Shown piece by piece: positions 35,561 to 49,086 of a DNA stretch of 64,000 nucleotides. How positions within the stretch are numbered: the first letter of the stretch is position 1; each line of letters starts with the position of its first letter. Under the pieces are notes generated by a model, which worked only from the letters and a program-made list of their open reading frames with translations, searched no databases and was not told where the DNA came from. The stretch is from Symsagittifera roscoffensis (taxonomy: Eukaryota; Xenacoelomorpha; Acoela; Convolutidae). The position numbers and the translations under genes were made by a program. The DNA lies in NCBI RefSeq assembly GCF_963678635.1, contig NW_026970820.1, forward strand, positions 1,302,001 to 1,366,000, written 5' to 3'.

Positions 35561-37768
35561 CACCCTCAAGGTCACGTGACTTATTTTTGTTTCTGGTATT
35601 TTCTGAAACCAAAAGAGAGCGTGGTCATGCATCTACATCATGTGCTCAAGCAAATACGTGGACTTTTACGCATTCCCATTCGCAATGCGCCCTTCGGGCG
35701 CAAATGCCAATGCTCAATTAATTTTGCCAGGTGCAAATTTTTAAAGAAAATTTCTGATGAATTTTAACTTAAACTACCAACAAAAAACGCAAAGATTTCA
35801 AAGTGTGAAACAATCAAGTGTTTGCTAATACCGGGCATGCAGTGAGACTGATTTCGGCAAAATAAAATAGAAAATGAAGGAAATGGAAAGAAAAAAATTG
35901 TTCAAAATAAGAACGCATTATCAAAAACTTATTTGATCTCCGATAATGTCATAATTCCGATCAAGCTGATTTCAGATTTTAAGCGTAGAGTTTACGGTTA
36001 CGGCTGCTCCCTCTACAGGTCCCAGAGGGACCGAGTGAGCATCCTACGTCGATCCAGGATAACGGATAGTTGTTTTTAATTTTTCACAAAATATTTTTTC
36101 ACTAATGCTTGTTTTCAATTCCTCATGAGAAGCTGTTTAAATTTTAAAAAATTGATTTTATTAATCAATGCTTCCAAGAACAACTGATTTTAGTGGGTTG
36201 CAAATGCGGTTGGTGAAAACTTGTAAGGGATAATGATGAGAAAAATTTTAAGTTTTCAAATGAATTTAAAAACAGTTTTTTTCTTTTTTTCTTTTGTAAA
36301 TCGGGAGAAATGATTCAGTTTTTTTAAGTTTTCCTCGCACCACCCACTGTTCATAAGTAATGAAGATTCCTGTTCTAGCCGTTTATAAAACTTTGGCAGA
36401 AAAAACATCAATATGATGTAAAATGTTTTAAAAAAGAGAAAAAAATAAAAATTATGTTTTTTTTTTAAAAATCTAAAATTTGTAATTTTCAAAATTGAAA
36501 AAAAGTAAACATTAATTGCATATTACGATTCAACGTACCCAACTTAGTGGGTATAGCATTTTGAATTACCAAAAAATGTTGAAAATTGTAGATTTTATGA
36601 AGTTTTCATTTTGGCTATTTTTCCTTGTCGCCTCCACTTAAGGCACCTTTGAGCCAACTTGAGAAAGTGGAACCTAAACAAGCTATACAGATAGTCTCTA
36701 TGAACCATTTTCAGCGTGATAACACGCCTGGAAGAAAAAAAGTTCCAGAAAAGAAAAAACATTTTGAACTTTAACCTTTTTTCTTCTTCAAATGGCGATA
36801 CTTAGAAAAAATTTTCAGCTGAAAAGTTCAAAAAAAATCAAAAAATTCAAATTTTGAAAAAATTTTAAAAAAATCTCATCATTCTGTTTATTGGAGTCTT
36901 CGAGGTTTTGGGAGACCTTATCTGGCGGCTAACAACAAGTGGATCACTTATTTTAAAATTTTGAGAAAGGTCAAAAAAACATGTTTTTTCGACTTTTTTG
37001 ACAGAATTTCGAAAGCAATATCTTGGCTAAAAACAAGAATGAGGGCCTAAAGTTAGTACAAACAGTACTCCCACATAAGGTACATTAGGTTGGAAACAAA
37101 AAATTTACTCTGACTCAAAAATCGTTTTTTAACTTTATTTCTGAACAAGAAATTGAAAAGAAATCAAAAACTTAAAAATTTTTTGAAAAAAATGATTGTT
37201 TTGAAAAAGTGCCAATTTTTAGCTGAAACTTTTCATTTTAGCTAATAAAGCCAGAGCAATGCCCTTTAAGCTCAAATAAATTAATTATGCAAATTATTTT
37301 CAAGTTTTTTCGTTAAAGCCTTTTGTTTTGAAAAAGTATTCAAAAATGGGTAAAAAAAAGTCAAAAAAATCAATTTTCTCCGATTTAAAAACCTCCACTA
37401 CCATGATGATTAGTGCGTTAGATAGGACTGCTGAGATCAATTTAGACGTTCTTTCATAAGTATATCAAAATTTTTACTTATTTTTGAGAATTAAGCAAAA
37501 TAAAAACTTTTCCCAAATTGGGCAAAAAGCCCAAATTAGCCCAAACACCTGTTAAAAATTGTTGGGTCAAAAAATCACAAAAGGAAACCCCTATTCATTT
37601 GACATTTTAGGGCCGCATGCAAAAAATTAGACCAATCTAACCTGACAATTTCGAGAATCGACTTTTTTGTCAAAATTCTCTAAAGACCAATTTAGGGAGA
37701 TTACTTGTACCGGTGGGGGCCCTACCCCACCTAAAAAATTTTTGAAATGCTGGAACGCGGCCACCTAG
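35561..37768 (+). repeat. Family C module C5
   Basis: A 2208-bp C unit. The head includes GTCACGTGAC. H1 is at 35686-35702 (TGCGCCC and GGGCGCA, loop TTC), H2 at 36006-36040 and H3 at 37712-37731. The tail subtype has AATTCTCTAAAGACCAATTT before H3, shared with C2, C3, C4 and C7. Confidence 0.92.
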
Positions 37769-39968
37769 CACCCTCAAGGTCACGTGTTGGATTTTTGTTT
37801 TTGGTATTTTCTGAAAACAAAAGAGAGCGTGGTCATGCATCGACATCATGTGCTCAAGCAAATACGTGGACTTCTACGCATTCCCATTCGCAATGCGCCC
37901 TTCGGGCGCAAATGCCAAAGCTCAATTAATTTTGCCAGGTGAAAATTTTTTTAAAATAATTTCTGATGAATTTTAACTTAAACTACCACCAAAAACCCAA
38001 AGATTTCAAAGTGTGAATTAATCAAGTATTTGATAATACCGGGCATGCAGTGAGACTGATTTCGGCAAAATTAAAATGGAAAATGAAGGAAATGGAAAGA
38101 AAAAAATGTTCAAAATTAGAACGCATTATCAAAAACGTATTTGATCTCCGCTAATGTCATAATTCCGATCAGGCTGATTTCAGATTTTAAGCGTAGAGTT
38201 TAAGGTTACGGCTGCTCCCTCTACAGGTCCCAGAGGGACCGAGTGAGCATCCTACCTCGATCCAGGATAACGGATAGTTGTTTTTAGTTTTTCACAAAAT
38301 TGTTTTTCACTATTCCTTGTTTTCAATTCCTCATGAGAAGCTGTATTAACTTTCAAAAAAATTGATTTTATTAATCAATGCTTCCAAGAACAACTGATGT
38401 TAGGCGGTTACAAATGCGGTTGGTGAAAACTAGTAAGGGATAATGATGACAAAATTTGTAATTTTTCAAATGAATTTAAAAACAGTTTTTTTCTTTTTTC
38501 TTTTATAAATCGGGAGAAATGAATCACTTTTTTTTTAAGTTTTCCTCGCACCACCCACTGTTCTTAAGTAATGAAGATTCCTGTTCTAGCCGTGTATAAC
38601 ACTTTGGCAGAAAAAACATCAATATGATGTAAAATGTTTTAAAAAAAGAAAAATTTAAAAATTATATTTAAAAAAAAAAAAAAAAATTCAAAATTGAAAA
38701 AAAGTGAAAATTAGTTGCATATTACGATTCAGCGTACCCAACTTAGTGGGTCTAGCATTTTAAATTACCAAAAAATATTGAAAATTGTAGATTTTATGAA
38801 GTTTTCATTTTGGCTATTTTTCCTTGTCGCCTCCACTTAAGGCACCTTTGAGCCAACTTGAGAAACTGGAACCTAAACAAGCTGCACAGATGGTCAAAAT
38901 GAGCCATTTTTAGCATGATAACACGCCTGGAAGAAAAAAAACTCCAGAAAAGAAAGAAAATTATGAACTTTAACCTTTTTTCTTCTTTAAATGGCGATAC
39001 TTAGAATAATTTTTCAGCTGAAAAGTTCAAAAAATATCAAAAATTTCAAATTTTGACAAAAATTTTAAAAAATCTCATCAGTCTTTTTATTGGAGTGTTC
39101 GAGGTTTTGGGAGACCTTATCTGGCGGCTACCAACAAGTGGATAACTTATTTTAAAGTTTTGAGAAAGGTCAAAAAAACATGTTTTTTTGATTTTTTTGA
39201 CAGAATTCCGGAAGCAATATCTTGGCTAAAAACAAGAATGAGGGCCTAAAATTAGTACAAACAGTACTCCCACATAAGGTACATTAGGTTGGAAACAAAA
39301 AACTTACTCTGACTCAAAAATCGTTTTTTAACTTCATTTCTGAACAAGAAATTGAAAAGAAATCAAAAACTTAAAAATTTTTGAAAAAAAATGATTGTTT
39401 TGAAAAAGTGCCAATTTTTAGCTGAAACTTTTCATTTTAGCTAATAAAGCCAGAGCACTGCCCTTTAAGCTCAAATAAATTAATTAGGCAAATTATTTTC
39501 AATTTTTTTCGTTAGAGGCTTTCATTTTGAAAAAGTATTCAAAAATGGGTAAAAAAAAGTCAAAAAAATCAATTTTCTCCGATTGAAAAACCTCCACTAC
39601 CATGATGATTAGTTCGTTAGATAGGACTGCTGAGATCAATTTAGACTTACTTTCATAAAAATATCAAAATTTTTACTTATTTTTGAGAATTAAGCAAAAT
39701 AAAAACTTTTCCCAAATTGGGCAAAAAGCCCAAATTAGCCCAAACACCTGTTAAAAATTGTTGGGTCAAAAAGTCACAAAAGGAAACCCCTATTCATTTG
39801 ACATTTTAGGGCCGCATGCAAAAAATTAGACCAATCTAACCTGACAATTTCGAGAATCGACTTTTTTGCAAAATTTCTCTATAGTCCAATTGAGGGATAT
39901 TACTTGTACCGGTGGGGGCCCCTACCCCACCTCAAAAAATTTTGTAATGCTGGAACGCGGCCACCTAG
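37769..39968 (+). repeat. Family C module C6
   Basis: A 2200-bp C unit. The head has CACGTG followed by TTGG, as in C3. H1 is at 37894-37910, H2 at 38214-38248 and H3 at 39911-39931 with the longer 7-nt loop GCCCCTA. An A-run of more than ten bases at 38670-38686 replaces mixed sequence seen in other C copies. The tail is of the CTATAGTCC subtype. Confidence 0.92.
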
Positions 39969-42176
39969 CACCCTCAAGGTCACGTGACTTATTTTTGTTT
40001 TTCGTATTTTCTGAAACCAAAACAATAAGGTCATGCGCCAATATCATGGCCTCAAGCAAAGACGTCGGACTCGACGCATTCACATTAGCCTTGCGCCCTT
40101 CGGGCGCAAATGCCAATGCTCAATTAATTTTGCCACGTGAAAAAATTTTTAAGGAAAAATTCTGATAAAATTTAACTTAAACTACCACGAAAGAACGCAA
40201 AGATTTCAAAGTGTGAAACAATCAAGTTTTTGCTAATACCGGGCATGCAGTGAGACTGATTTCGGCAAAAATAAAATGAAAATTGAAGGAAATGGAAAGA
40301 AAAAAATTGTTCAAAAAAGAACGCAACATCAAAAACTTATTTGATGTCCGCTAATGTCATAATTCCGATCAGGCTGATTTCAGATTTTAAGCGCAGAGTT
40401 TACGGTTACGGCTGCTCCCTCTACAGGTCCCAGAGGGACCGAGTGAGCATCCTACCTCGATCCAGGATAACGGACAGTTGTTTTTAATTTTTCACAAATT
40501 TTTTTTCACTAATGCTTGTTTTCAATTCCTCATGAGAAGCTGTATAAATTTTTTTAAAAAATGATTTTTTTTATCAATGCTTCCAAGAACAACTGATGTT
40601 AGGCGGTTACAAATGCGGTTGGTGAAAACTAGTAAGGGATAATGATGAGAAAAATTGTAAGTTTTCAAATGAATTTAAAAACAGTTTTTTTTCTTTTTTC
40701 TTTTGTAAATCGGGAGAAATGAATCAGTTTTTTTAAGTTTTCCTCGCACCACCCACTGTTCATAAGTAATGAAGATTCCTGTTCTAGCCGTTTATAAAAC
40801 TTTGGTAGAAAAAACATCAGAATGATGTAAAATGTTTTAAAAAAAATAAAAATTTAAAAATTATGTTTAAAAAAAAAATCAAAAACTTGTAATTTTCAAA
40901 ATTGAAAAAAAGTTAAAATTAATTGCATATTACGATTCAGCGTACCCAACTTAGTGGGTCTAGCATTTTAAATTACCAAAAAATGTTGAAAATTGTAGAT
41001 TTTATGAAGTTTTCATTTTGGCTATTTTTCCTTGTCGCCTCCACTTGAGGCACCTTTGAGCCAACTTGAGAAACTGGAACGTAAACAAGCTGCACAGATG
41101 GTCAAAGTGAGCCATTTTCAGCGTGATAACACGCCTGGAAGAAAAAAAACTCCAGAAAAGAAAGAAAATTATGAACTTTAACCTTTTTTCTTCTTCAAAT
41201 GGCGATACTTAGAATAATTTTTCAGCTGAAAAGTTCAAAAAAAATCAAAAAATTCAAATTTTGAAAAAATTTATAAAAAAATCTCATCAGTCTGTTTATT
41301 GGAGTCTTCGAGGTTTTGAGAGACCTCATCTGGCGGCTAACAACAAGTGGATCACTTATTTTAAAATTTTGAGAAAGGTCAAAAAAACATGTTTTTTTGA
41401 TTTTTTTGACAGAATTCCGAAAGCAATATCTTGGCTAAAAACAAGATTGAGGGCCTAAAATTAGTACAAACAGTACTCCCACATAAGGTACATTAGGTTG
41501 GAAACAAAAAATTTACTCTGACTCAAAAATCGTTTTTTAACTTTATTTCTGAACAAGAAATTGAAAAGAAATGAAAAACTTAAAAATTTTTTGAAAAAAA
41601 AGATTGTTTTGAAAAAGTGCCAATTTTTAGCTGAAACATTTCATTTTAGCTAATAAAGCCAGAGCAATGCCCTTTAAGCTCAAATAAATTAATTATGCAA
41701 ATTATTTTGAAGTTTTTTCGTTAAAGCCTTTTATTTTGAAAAAGTATTCAAAAATGGGTAAAAAAAAGTCAAAAAAATCAATTTTCTCACATTCAAAAAC
41801 CTCCACCACCATGATGATCAGTTCGCTAGATAGGACTGCTGAAACCAATTTAGACGTATTTTCATAAGCATATCAAAATTTTTACTTATTTTTGAGAATT
41901 AGGCAAAATAAAAACTTTTCCCAAATTGGGCAAAAAGCCCAAATTAGCCCAAACACCTGTTAAAAATTGTTGGGTCAAAAAATCACAAAAGGAAACCCCT
42001 ATTCGTTTGACATTTTAGGGCCGCATGCAAAAAATTAGACCAATCTAACCTGACAATTTCGAGAATCAACTTTTTTGTCAAAATTCTCTAAAGACCAATT
42101 TAGGGAGATTACTTGTACCGGTGGGGGCCCTACCCCACCTAAAAAATTTTTGAAATGCTGGAACGCGGCCACCTAG
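39969..42176 (+). repeat. Family C module C7 (mosaic 3' end)
   Basis: A 2208-bp C unit. From its head to about 41780 it is nearly identical to C8 and C9. From about 41790 on it switches to the other C tail subtype (CACATTCAAAAACCTCCACCACC, GATCAGTTCGCTAG, AATTCTCTAAAGACC). H1 is at 40091-40109 (8-bp stem, loop TTC), H2 at 40414-40448 and H3 at 42120-42139. The switch inside a young copy is direct evidence of recombination or conversion. Confidence 0.9.
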
Positions 42177-44684
42177 GGGTCCTTAACCGTCCCCACCCAC
42201 CCAACCGAAATAATTATTGACCATTTCACGTCAGTCCGCTTCCACGTCGTCTTTGATTCATTAAATTTGATTCATTCCGTAGCTGGAATCGATTAATGTT
42301 GTTGCCTAAGAAATAAAAGTTTGACAGACACAACTGTTTGATAGAGAATTTTTCGGATCACTTTTTCTAATAGATTTTCAAATTTATATCCTGAAAATAA
42401 TCATGCGCCTTCATCACATATGTCATCGAAGCAAATAGAGTATCGTGTTGGTTCCATCAATGTATCCCAGTATCCACAATGCTAAGAAGCAGGAAAACTA
42501 AAATACCTTTCTATTAAATTTGAGATTCAATGTCTCCTGAAGGAAAAGAAAACGCTCTCCAAGGGTGCAAGTTTTCCGCAAAAACTGTATAAGCTGAAAC
42601 ATAACAGCACAACATATCGGCTGCTCTCTATTTCTCTGCTCTTTATTCGAGGTCCCGGATGCCCCTACCTGGGACCACAAGGGTCCCAGGGCGCATCCTA
42701 TAGGGATTAAAGCATCAAACGTACAATCATGAAATGAGAAATTCTAATCACTTATAACAATTTTCCATATTTCATTTTGCTCAGCAATTAATAAACTGTT
42801 GTATTTTTAACTTGAAGAGCCTGTTATATTATCAAACAAAATTTTTCGATAAAAATTACATTTTTTTTTAGTTTTTCAAACAAAATTTTCAAATTTGAAA
42901 CAAAAGAAAACCCTGCATGTCTTTGCAGTAACTAAGTCAATGCACTGTAGCTACACTAGTGAATGTAAAACATAGTTAAAAAAACGGACAACTGAATCTG
43001 GTTTTTTAAATTTAATTTTTTTTTGTTTGGCTTTTAAATAGGATCACGTGAATTAATAATTGAAATTGACCAAACAAGAATATAACACTCGCAATTTTTG
43101 TTCAAAATTGACTAGAAAAATGATCAAACTACTCTATATTGCCTATGGCAAGCTCAAAACATCCATCAAAAACCACTTTTGTTCACTTTTAAAATTGAAT
43201 TATTTTTCGACCAAAAAAAGTTAGAGATGAAATTGAAAAAAAAACGAAAATTTACCTATTTTGAAAAAATTGGTGTCAAATTGCCTTATCCATAGAAACA
43301 CTTTCTATGAACCTATTCAGAAAGGTTTTGTTGAGCAATGCCGAAAAAATTACCCCTTTTGAGAAAAATTCAAAAAACACATTTTTGGTAAACTCAAAAA
43401 AGTGCAAAAAGTGGGAAAAGGGGTCTTCAAAATGAAACCATCCAAAAGTGGCATTAACTAACTGCCATTTTTTGTGAATTCAGACCCGCATGCAAAAAAT
43501 TACGAAGATCCTACGTGAAGTTTTTGAGAACAGATTAGTTTCTCCGGAATTTTGGTATTACTAATTTCATTACTGTACTTATAATTAAAGTCAAATCAAA
43601 AAGTCGTAAAAACTACAATTTTTAATCAATTTTGACAAATAAATGATCAAAACCCACTAAATTGGCTATAGCATGTTCGAATCTACCATCAGAAACCATT
43701 TTTTCCCATTTCTGAAAATTTTCATTTTTTAAAAAATAAATGTTGAGTCACAAACGGGAAAAATCATACTTCTTCAAAAATTCAAAAAAAAATTGATCCA
43801 TTTAAACTAATTCATCAGGAAACACGTTGGGAACCTGTTCAGAATGGTTTTCATGATCATAGCAGCAAACTTTACCCATTTTGAGAAAAGTCGAAAAAAC
43901 ACCTTTTTAGTTAACTCAAAAAAGTGGAAAAAAAGGGGAAAGGGGTCTTGAAAACGAAACCATCCAAAAGTGGCATTTACTAACTGCCATTATTTTGTGA
44001 ATTCAGACCCGCATGCAAAAATTTAGGAAAATCCTACGTGAAGTTTTTGAGAACAGATTAGTTTCTCAGGAATTTTGGTAGTACTAATTTCATTACTATA
44101 CTTATAATTAAAGTCAAATGTAAAAGTCATAAAAACTACAATTTTTTATCAATTTTGACAATTTAATTATCAAAACCCACTAAATTGGCTATGGCAAGTT
44201 CGAATATACCATCAGAAACCATTTTTTCCCCTTTTTGAAAATTTTCATTTTTTTGAAAATAAATGTTGAGTCACAAACGGGAAAAATCATATTTTTTCAA
44301 AAAGTCAAAAAAAACTGTTCCATTTAAACTTATTCATTAGGCCACACGTTGGGAACCTGTTCACAATGGTCTTCATGATTATAGCAGCAAAATTTACCCA
44401 TTTTGAGAAAAGTCGAAAAAACACCTTTTTAGTTAACTGAAAAAAGTGGAAAAAGTGGGAAAAAGGGTCTTCAAAATGAAACCATCCAAAAATGGCATTA
44501 ACAAACTGCCATTATTTTCTAAATTCAGACCCGCATGCAAAAAATTAGGAAATTCTGACGTGCCGTTTAGCAGAACTCGATAGTTTCTAGGAATATGGAC
44601 CAATGTAAAAAATTTATTGCCTTTTGACCGGAAGGGGCCCCTACCCCTTCCTAATCGCTTTTTGTGCTACACGCGACCATCTAG
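42177..44684 (+). repeat. Family D module D5 (variant head)
   Basis: A 2508-bp D unit whose head is GGGTCCTTAACCGTCCCC, unlike the other D heads until about 42235 (GTCAGTCCGCTTCCACG). From about 42300 it is nearly identical to D6. H2 is at 42658-42697 and H3 at 44630-44651. It sits between C7 and C8, interrupting an otherwise homogeneous C run. Confidence 0.9.
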
Positions 44685-46890
44685 CACCCTCAAGGTCACG
44701 TGACTTACTTTTGTTTTTGGTATTTTCTGAAACCAAAACAATAAGGTCATGCGCCAATATCATGGCCTCAAGCAAAGACGTCGGACTCGACGCATTCACA
44801 TTAGCCTTGCGCCCTTCGGGCGCAAATGCCAATGCTCAATTAATTTTGCCACGTGAAAAAATTTTTAAGGAAAAATTCTGATAAAATTTAACTTAAACTA
44901 CCACGAAAGAACGCAAAGATTTCAAAGTGTGAAACAATCAATTTTTGCTAATACCGGGCATGCAGTGAGACTGATTTCGGCAAAAATAAAATGAAAATTG
45001 AAGGAAATGGAAAGAAAAAAATTGTTCAAAAAAGAACGCAACATCAAAAACTTATTTGATGTCCGCTAATGTCATAATTCCGATCAGGCTGTTTTCAGAT
45101 TTTAAGCGCAGAGTTTACGGTTACGGCTGCTCCCTCTTCAGGTCCCAGAGGGACCGAGTGAGCATCCTACCTCGATCCAGGATAACGGACAGTTGTTTTT
45201 AATTTTTCACAAATTTTTTTTCACTAATGCTTGTTTTCAATTCCTCTTGAGAAGCTGTATAAATTTTTTTAAAAAATGATTTTTTTTATCAATGCTTCCA
45301 AGAACAACTGATGTTAGGCGGTTACAAATGCGGTTGGTGAAAACTAGTAAGGGATAATGATGAGAAAAATTGTAAGTTTTCAAATGAATTTAAAAACAGT
45401 TTTTTTTCTTTTTTCTTTTGTAAATCGGGAGAAATGAATCAGTTTTTTTAAGTTTTCCTCGCACCACCCACTGTTCATAAGTAATGAAGATTCCTGTTCT
45501 AGCCGTTTATAAAACTTTGGCAGAAAAAACATCAGAATGATGTAAAATGTTTTTAAAAAAATAAAAATTTAAAAATTATGTTTAAAAAAAAATCAAAAAC
45601 TTGTAATTTTCAAAATTGAAAAAAAGTTAAAATTAATTGCATATTACGATTCAGCGTACCCAACTTAGTGGGTCTAGCATTTTAAATTACCAAAAAATGT
45701 TGAAAATTGTAGATTTTATGAAGTTTTCATTTTGGCTATTTTTCCTTGTCGCCTCCACTTGAGGCACCTTTGAGCCAACTTGAGAAACTGGAACGTAAAC
45801 AAGCTGCACAGATGGTCAAAGTGAGCCATTTTCAGCGTGATAACACGCCTGGAAGAAAAAAAACTCCAGAAAAGAAAGAAAATTATGAACTTTAACCTTT
45901 TTTCTTCTCCAAATGGCGATACTTAGAATAATTTTTCAGCTGAAAAGTTCAAAAAAATCAAAAAATTCAAATTTTGAAAAAATTTATAAAAAAATCTCGT
46001 CAGTCTGTTTATTGGAGTCTTCGAGGTTTTGAGAGACCTCATCTGGCGGCTAACAACAAGTGGATCACTTATTTTAAAATTTTGAGAAAGGTCAAAAAAA
46101 CATGTTTTTTTGATTTTTTTGACAGAATTCCGAAAGCAATATCTTGGCTAAAAACAAGATTGAGGGCCTAAAATTAGTACAAACAGTACTCCCACATAAG
46201 GTACATTAGGTTGGAAACAAAAAATTTACTCTGACTCAAAAATCGTTTTTTAACTTTATTTCTGAACAAGAAATTGAAAAGAAATGAAAAACTTAAAAAT
46301 TTTTTGAAAAAAAAGATTGTTTTGAAAAAGTGCCAATTTTTAGCTGAAACTTTTCATTTTAGCTAATAAAGCCAGAGCAATGCCCTTTAAGCTCAAATAA
46401 ATTAATTATGCAAATTATTTTGAAGTTTTTTCGTTAAAGCCTTTTATTTTGAAAAAGTATTCAAAAATGGGTAAAAAAAAGTCAAAAAAATCAATTTTCT
46501 CCGATTCAAAAACCTCCACTACCATGATGATTAGTTCGTTAGATAGGACTGCTGAGATCAATTTAGACGTATTTTCATAAGTATATCAAAATTTTTATTT
46601 ATTTTTGAGAATTAAGCAAAATAAAAACTTTTCCCAAATTGGGCAAAAAGCCCAAATTAGCCCAAACACCTGTTAAAAATTGTTGGGTCAAAAAATCACA
46701 AAAGGAAACCCCTCTTCGTTTGCCATTTTAGGGCCGCATGCAAAAAATTAGACCAATCTAACCTGACAATTTCGAGAATCGACTTTTTTGCAAAATTTCT
46801 CTATAGTCCATTTGAGGGATATTACTTGTACCGGTGGGGGCCCCTACCCCACCTCAAAAAATTTTGTAATGCTGGAACGCGGCCACCTAG
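44685..46890 (+). repeat. Family C module C8
   Basis: A 2206-bp C unit, almost identical to C7 (5' part) and C9. The head carries GTCACGTGAC. H1 is at 44807-44825, H2 at 45129-45163 and H3 at 46833-46853. The tail is of the CTATAGTCC subtype. Confidence 0.92.
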
Positions 46891-49086
46891 CACCCTCAAG
46901 GTCACGTGACTTATTTTTTTTTTGGTATTTTCTGAAACCAAAACAATAAGGTTATGCGCCAATATCATGGCCTCAAGCAAAGACGTCGGACTCGACGCAT
47001 TAACATTAGCCTTGCGCCCTTCGGGCGCAAGTGCCAATGCTCAATTAATTTTGCCACGTGAAAAAATTTTTAAGGAAAAATTCTGATAAAATTTAACTTA
47101 AACTACCACGAAAGAACGCAAAGATTTCAAAGTGTGAAACAATCAAGTTTTTGCTAATACCGGGCATGCAGTGAGACTGATTTCGGCAAAAATAAAATGA
47201 AAATTGAAGGAAATGGAAAGAAAAAAATTGTTCAAAAAAGAACGCAACATCAAAAACTTATTTGATGTCCGCTAATGTCATAATTCCGATCAGGCTGATT
47301 TCAGATTTTAAGCGCAGAGTTTACGGTTACGGCTGCTCCCTCTACAGGTCCCAGAGGGACCGAGTGAGCATCCTACCTCGATCCAGGATAACGGACAGTT
47401 GTTTTTAATTTTTCACAAATTTTTTTTCACTAATGCTTGTTTTCAATTCCTCATGAGAAGCTGTATAAATTTTTTTAAAAAATGATTTTTTTTATCAATG
47501 CTTCCAAGAACAACTGATGTTAGGCGGTTACAAATGCGGTTGGTGAAAACTAGTAAGGGATAATGATGAGAAAAATTGTAAGTTTTCAAATGAATTTAAA
47601 AACAGTTTTTTTTCTTTTTTCTTTTGTAAATCGGGAGAAATGAATCAGTTTTTTTAAGTTTTCCTCGCACCACCCACTGTTCATAAGTAATGAAGATTCC
47701 TGTTCTAGCCGTTTATAAAACTTTGGTAGAAAAAACATCAGAATGATGTAAAATGTTTTAAAAAAAATAAAAATTTAAAAATTATGTTTAAAAAAAAATC
47801 AAAAACTTGTAATTTTCAAAATTGAAAAAAAGTTAAAATTAATTGCATATTACGATTCAGCGTACCCAACTTAGTGGGTCTAGCATTTTAAATTACCAAA
47901 AAATGTTGAAAATTGTAGATTTTATGAAGTTTTCATTTTGGCTATTTTTCCTTGTCGCCTCCACTTGAGGCACCTTTGAGCCAACTTGAGAAACTGGAAC
48001 GTAAACAAGCTGCACAGATGGTCAAAGTGAGCCATTTTCAGCGTGATAACACGCCTGGAAGAAAAAAAACTCCAGAAAAGAAAGAAAATTATGAACTTTA
48101 ACCTTTTTTCTTCTTCAAATGGCGATACTTAGAATAATTTTTCAGCTGAAAAGTTCAAAAAAAATCAAAAAATTCAAATTTTGAAAAAATTTATAAAAAA
48201 ATCTCATCAGTCTGTTTATTGGAGTCTTCGAGGTTTTGAGAGACCTCATCTGGCGGCTAACAACAAGTGGATCACTTATTTTAAAATTTTGAGAAAGGTC
48301 AAAAAAACATGTTTTTTTGATTTTTTTGACAGAATTCCGAAAGCAATATCTTGGCTAAAAACAAGATTGAGGGCCTAAAATTAGTACAAACAGTACTCCC
48401 ACATAAGGTACATTAGGTTGGAAACAAAAAATTTACTCTGACTCAAAAATCGTTTTTTAACTTTATTTCTGAACAAGAAATTGAAAAGAAATGAAAAACT
48501 TAAAAAAAAAGATTGTTTTGAAAAAGTGCCAATTTTTAGCTGAAACTTTTCATTTTAGCTAATAAAGCCAGAGCAATGCCCTTTAAGCTCAAATAAATTA
48601 ATTATGCAAATTATTTTGAATTTTTTTCGTTAAAGCCTTTTATTTTGAAAAAGTATTCAAAAATGGGTAAAAAAAAGTCAAAAAAATCAATTTTCTCCCA
48701 TTCAAAAACCTCCACTACCAAGATGATTAGTTCGTTAGATAGGACTGCTGAGATCAATTTAGACGTATTTTCATAAGTATATCAAAATTTTTATTTATTT
48801 TTGAGAATTAAGCAAAATAAAAACTTTTCCCAAACTGGGCAAAAAGCCCAAATTAGCCCAAACACCTGTTAAAAATTGTTGGGTCAAAAAATCACAAAAG
48901 GAAACCCCTATTCGTTTGCCATTTTAGGGCCGCATGCAAAAAATTAGACCAATCTAACCTGACAATTTCGAGAATCGACTTTTTTGCAAAATTTCTCTAT
49001 AGTCCATTTGAGGGATATTACTTGTACCGGTGGGGGCCCCTACCCCACCTCAAAAAATTTTGTAATGCTGGAACGCGGCCACCTAG
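46891..49086 (+). repeat. Family C module C9
   Basis: A 2196-bp C unit, nearly identical to C8 apart from a short deletion near 48500 (about 10 bp of an A/T tract). H1 is at 47012-47030, H2 at 47335-47369 and H3 at 49029-49049. It is followed by three E modules. Confidence 0.92.
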
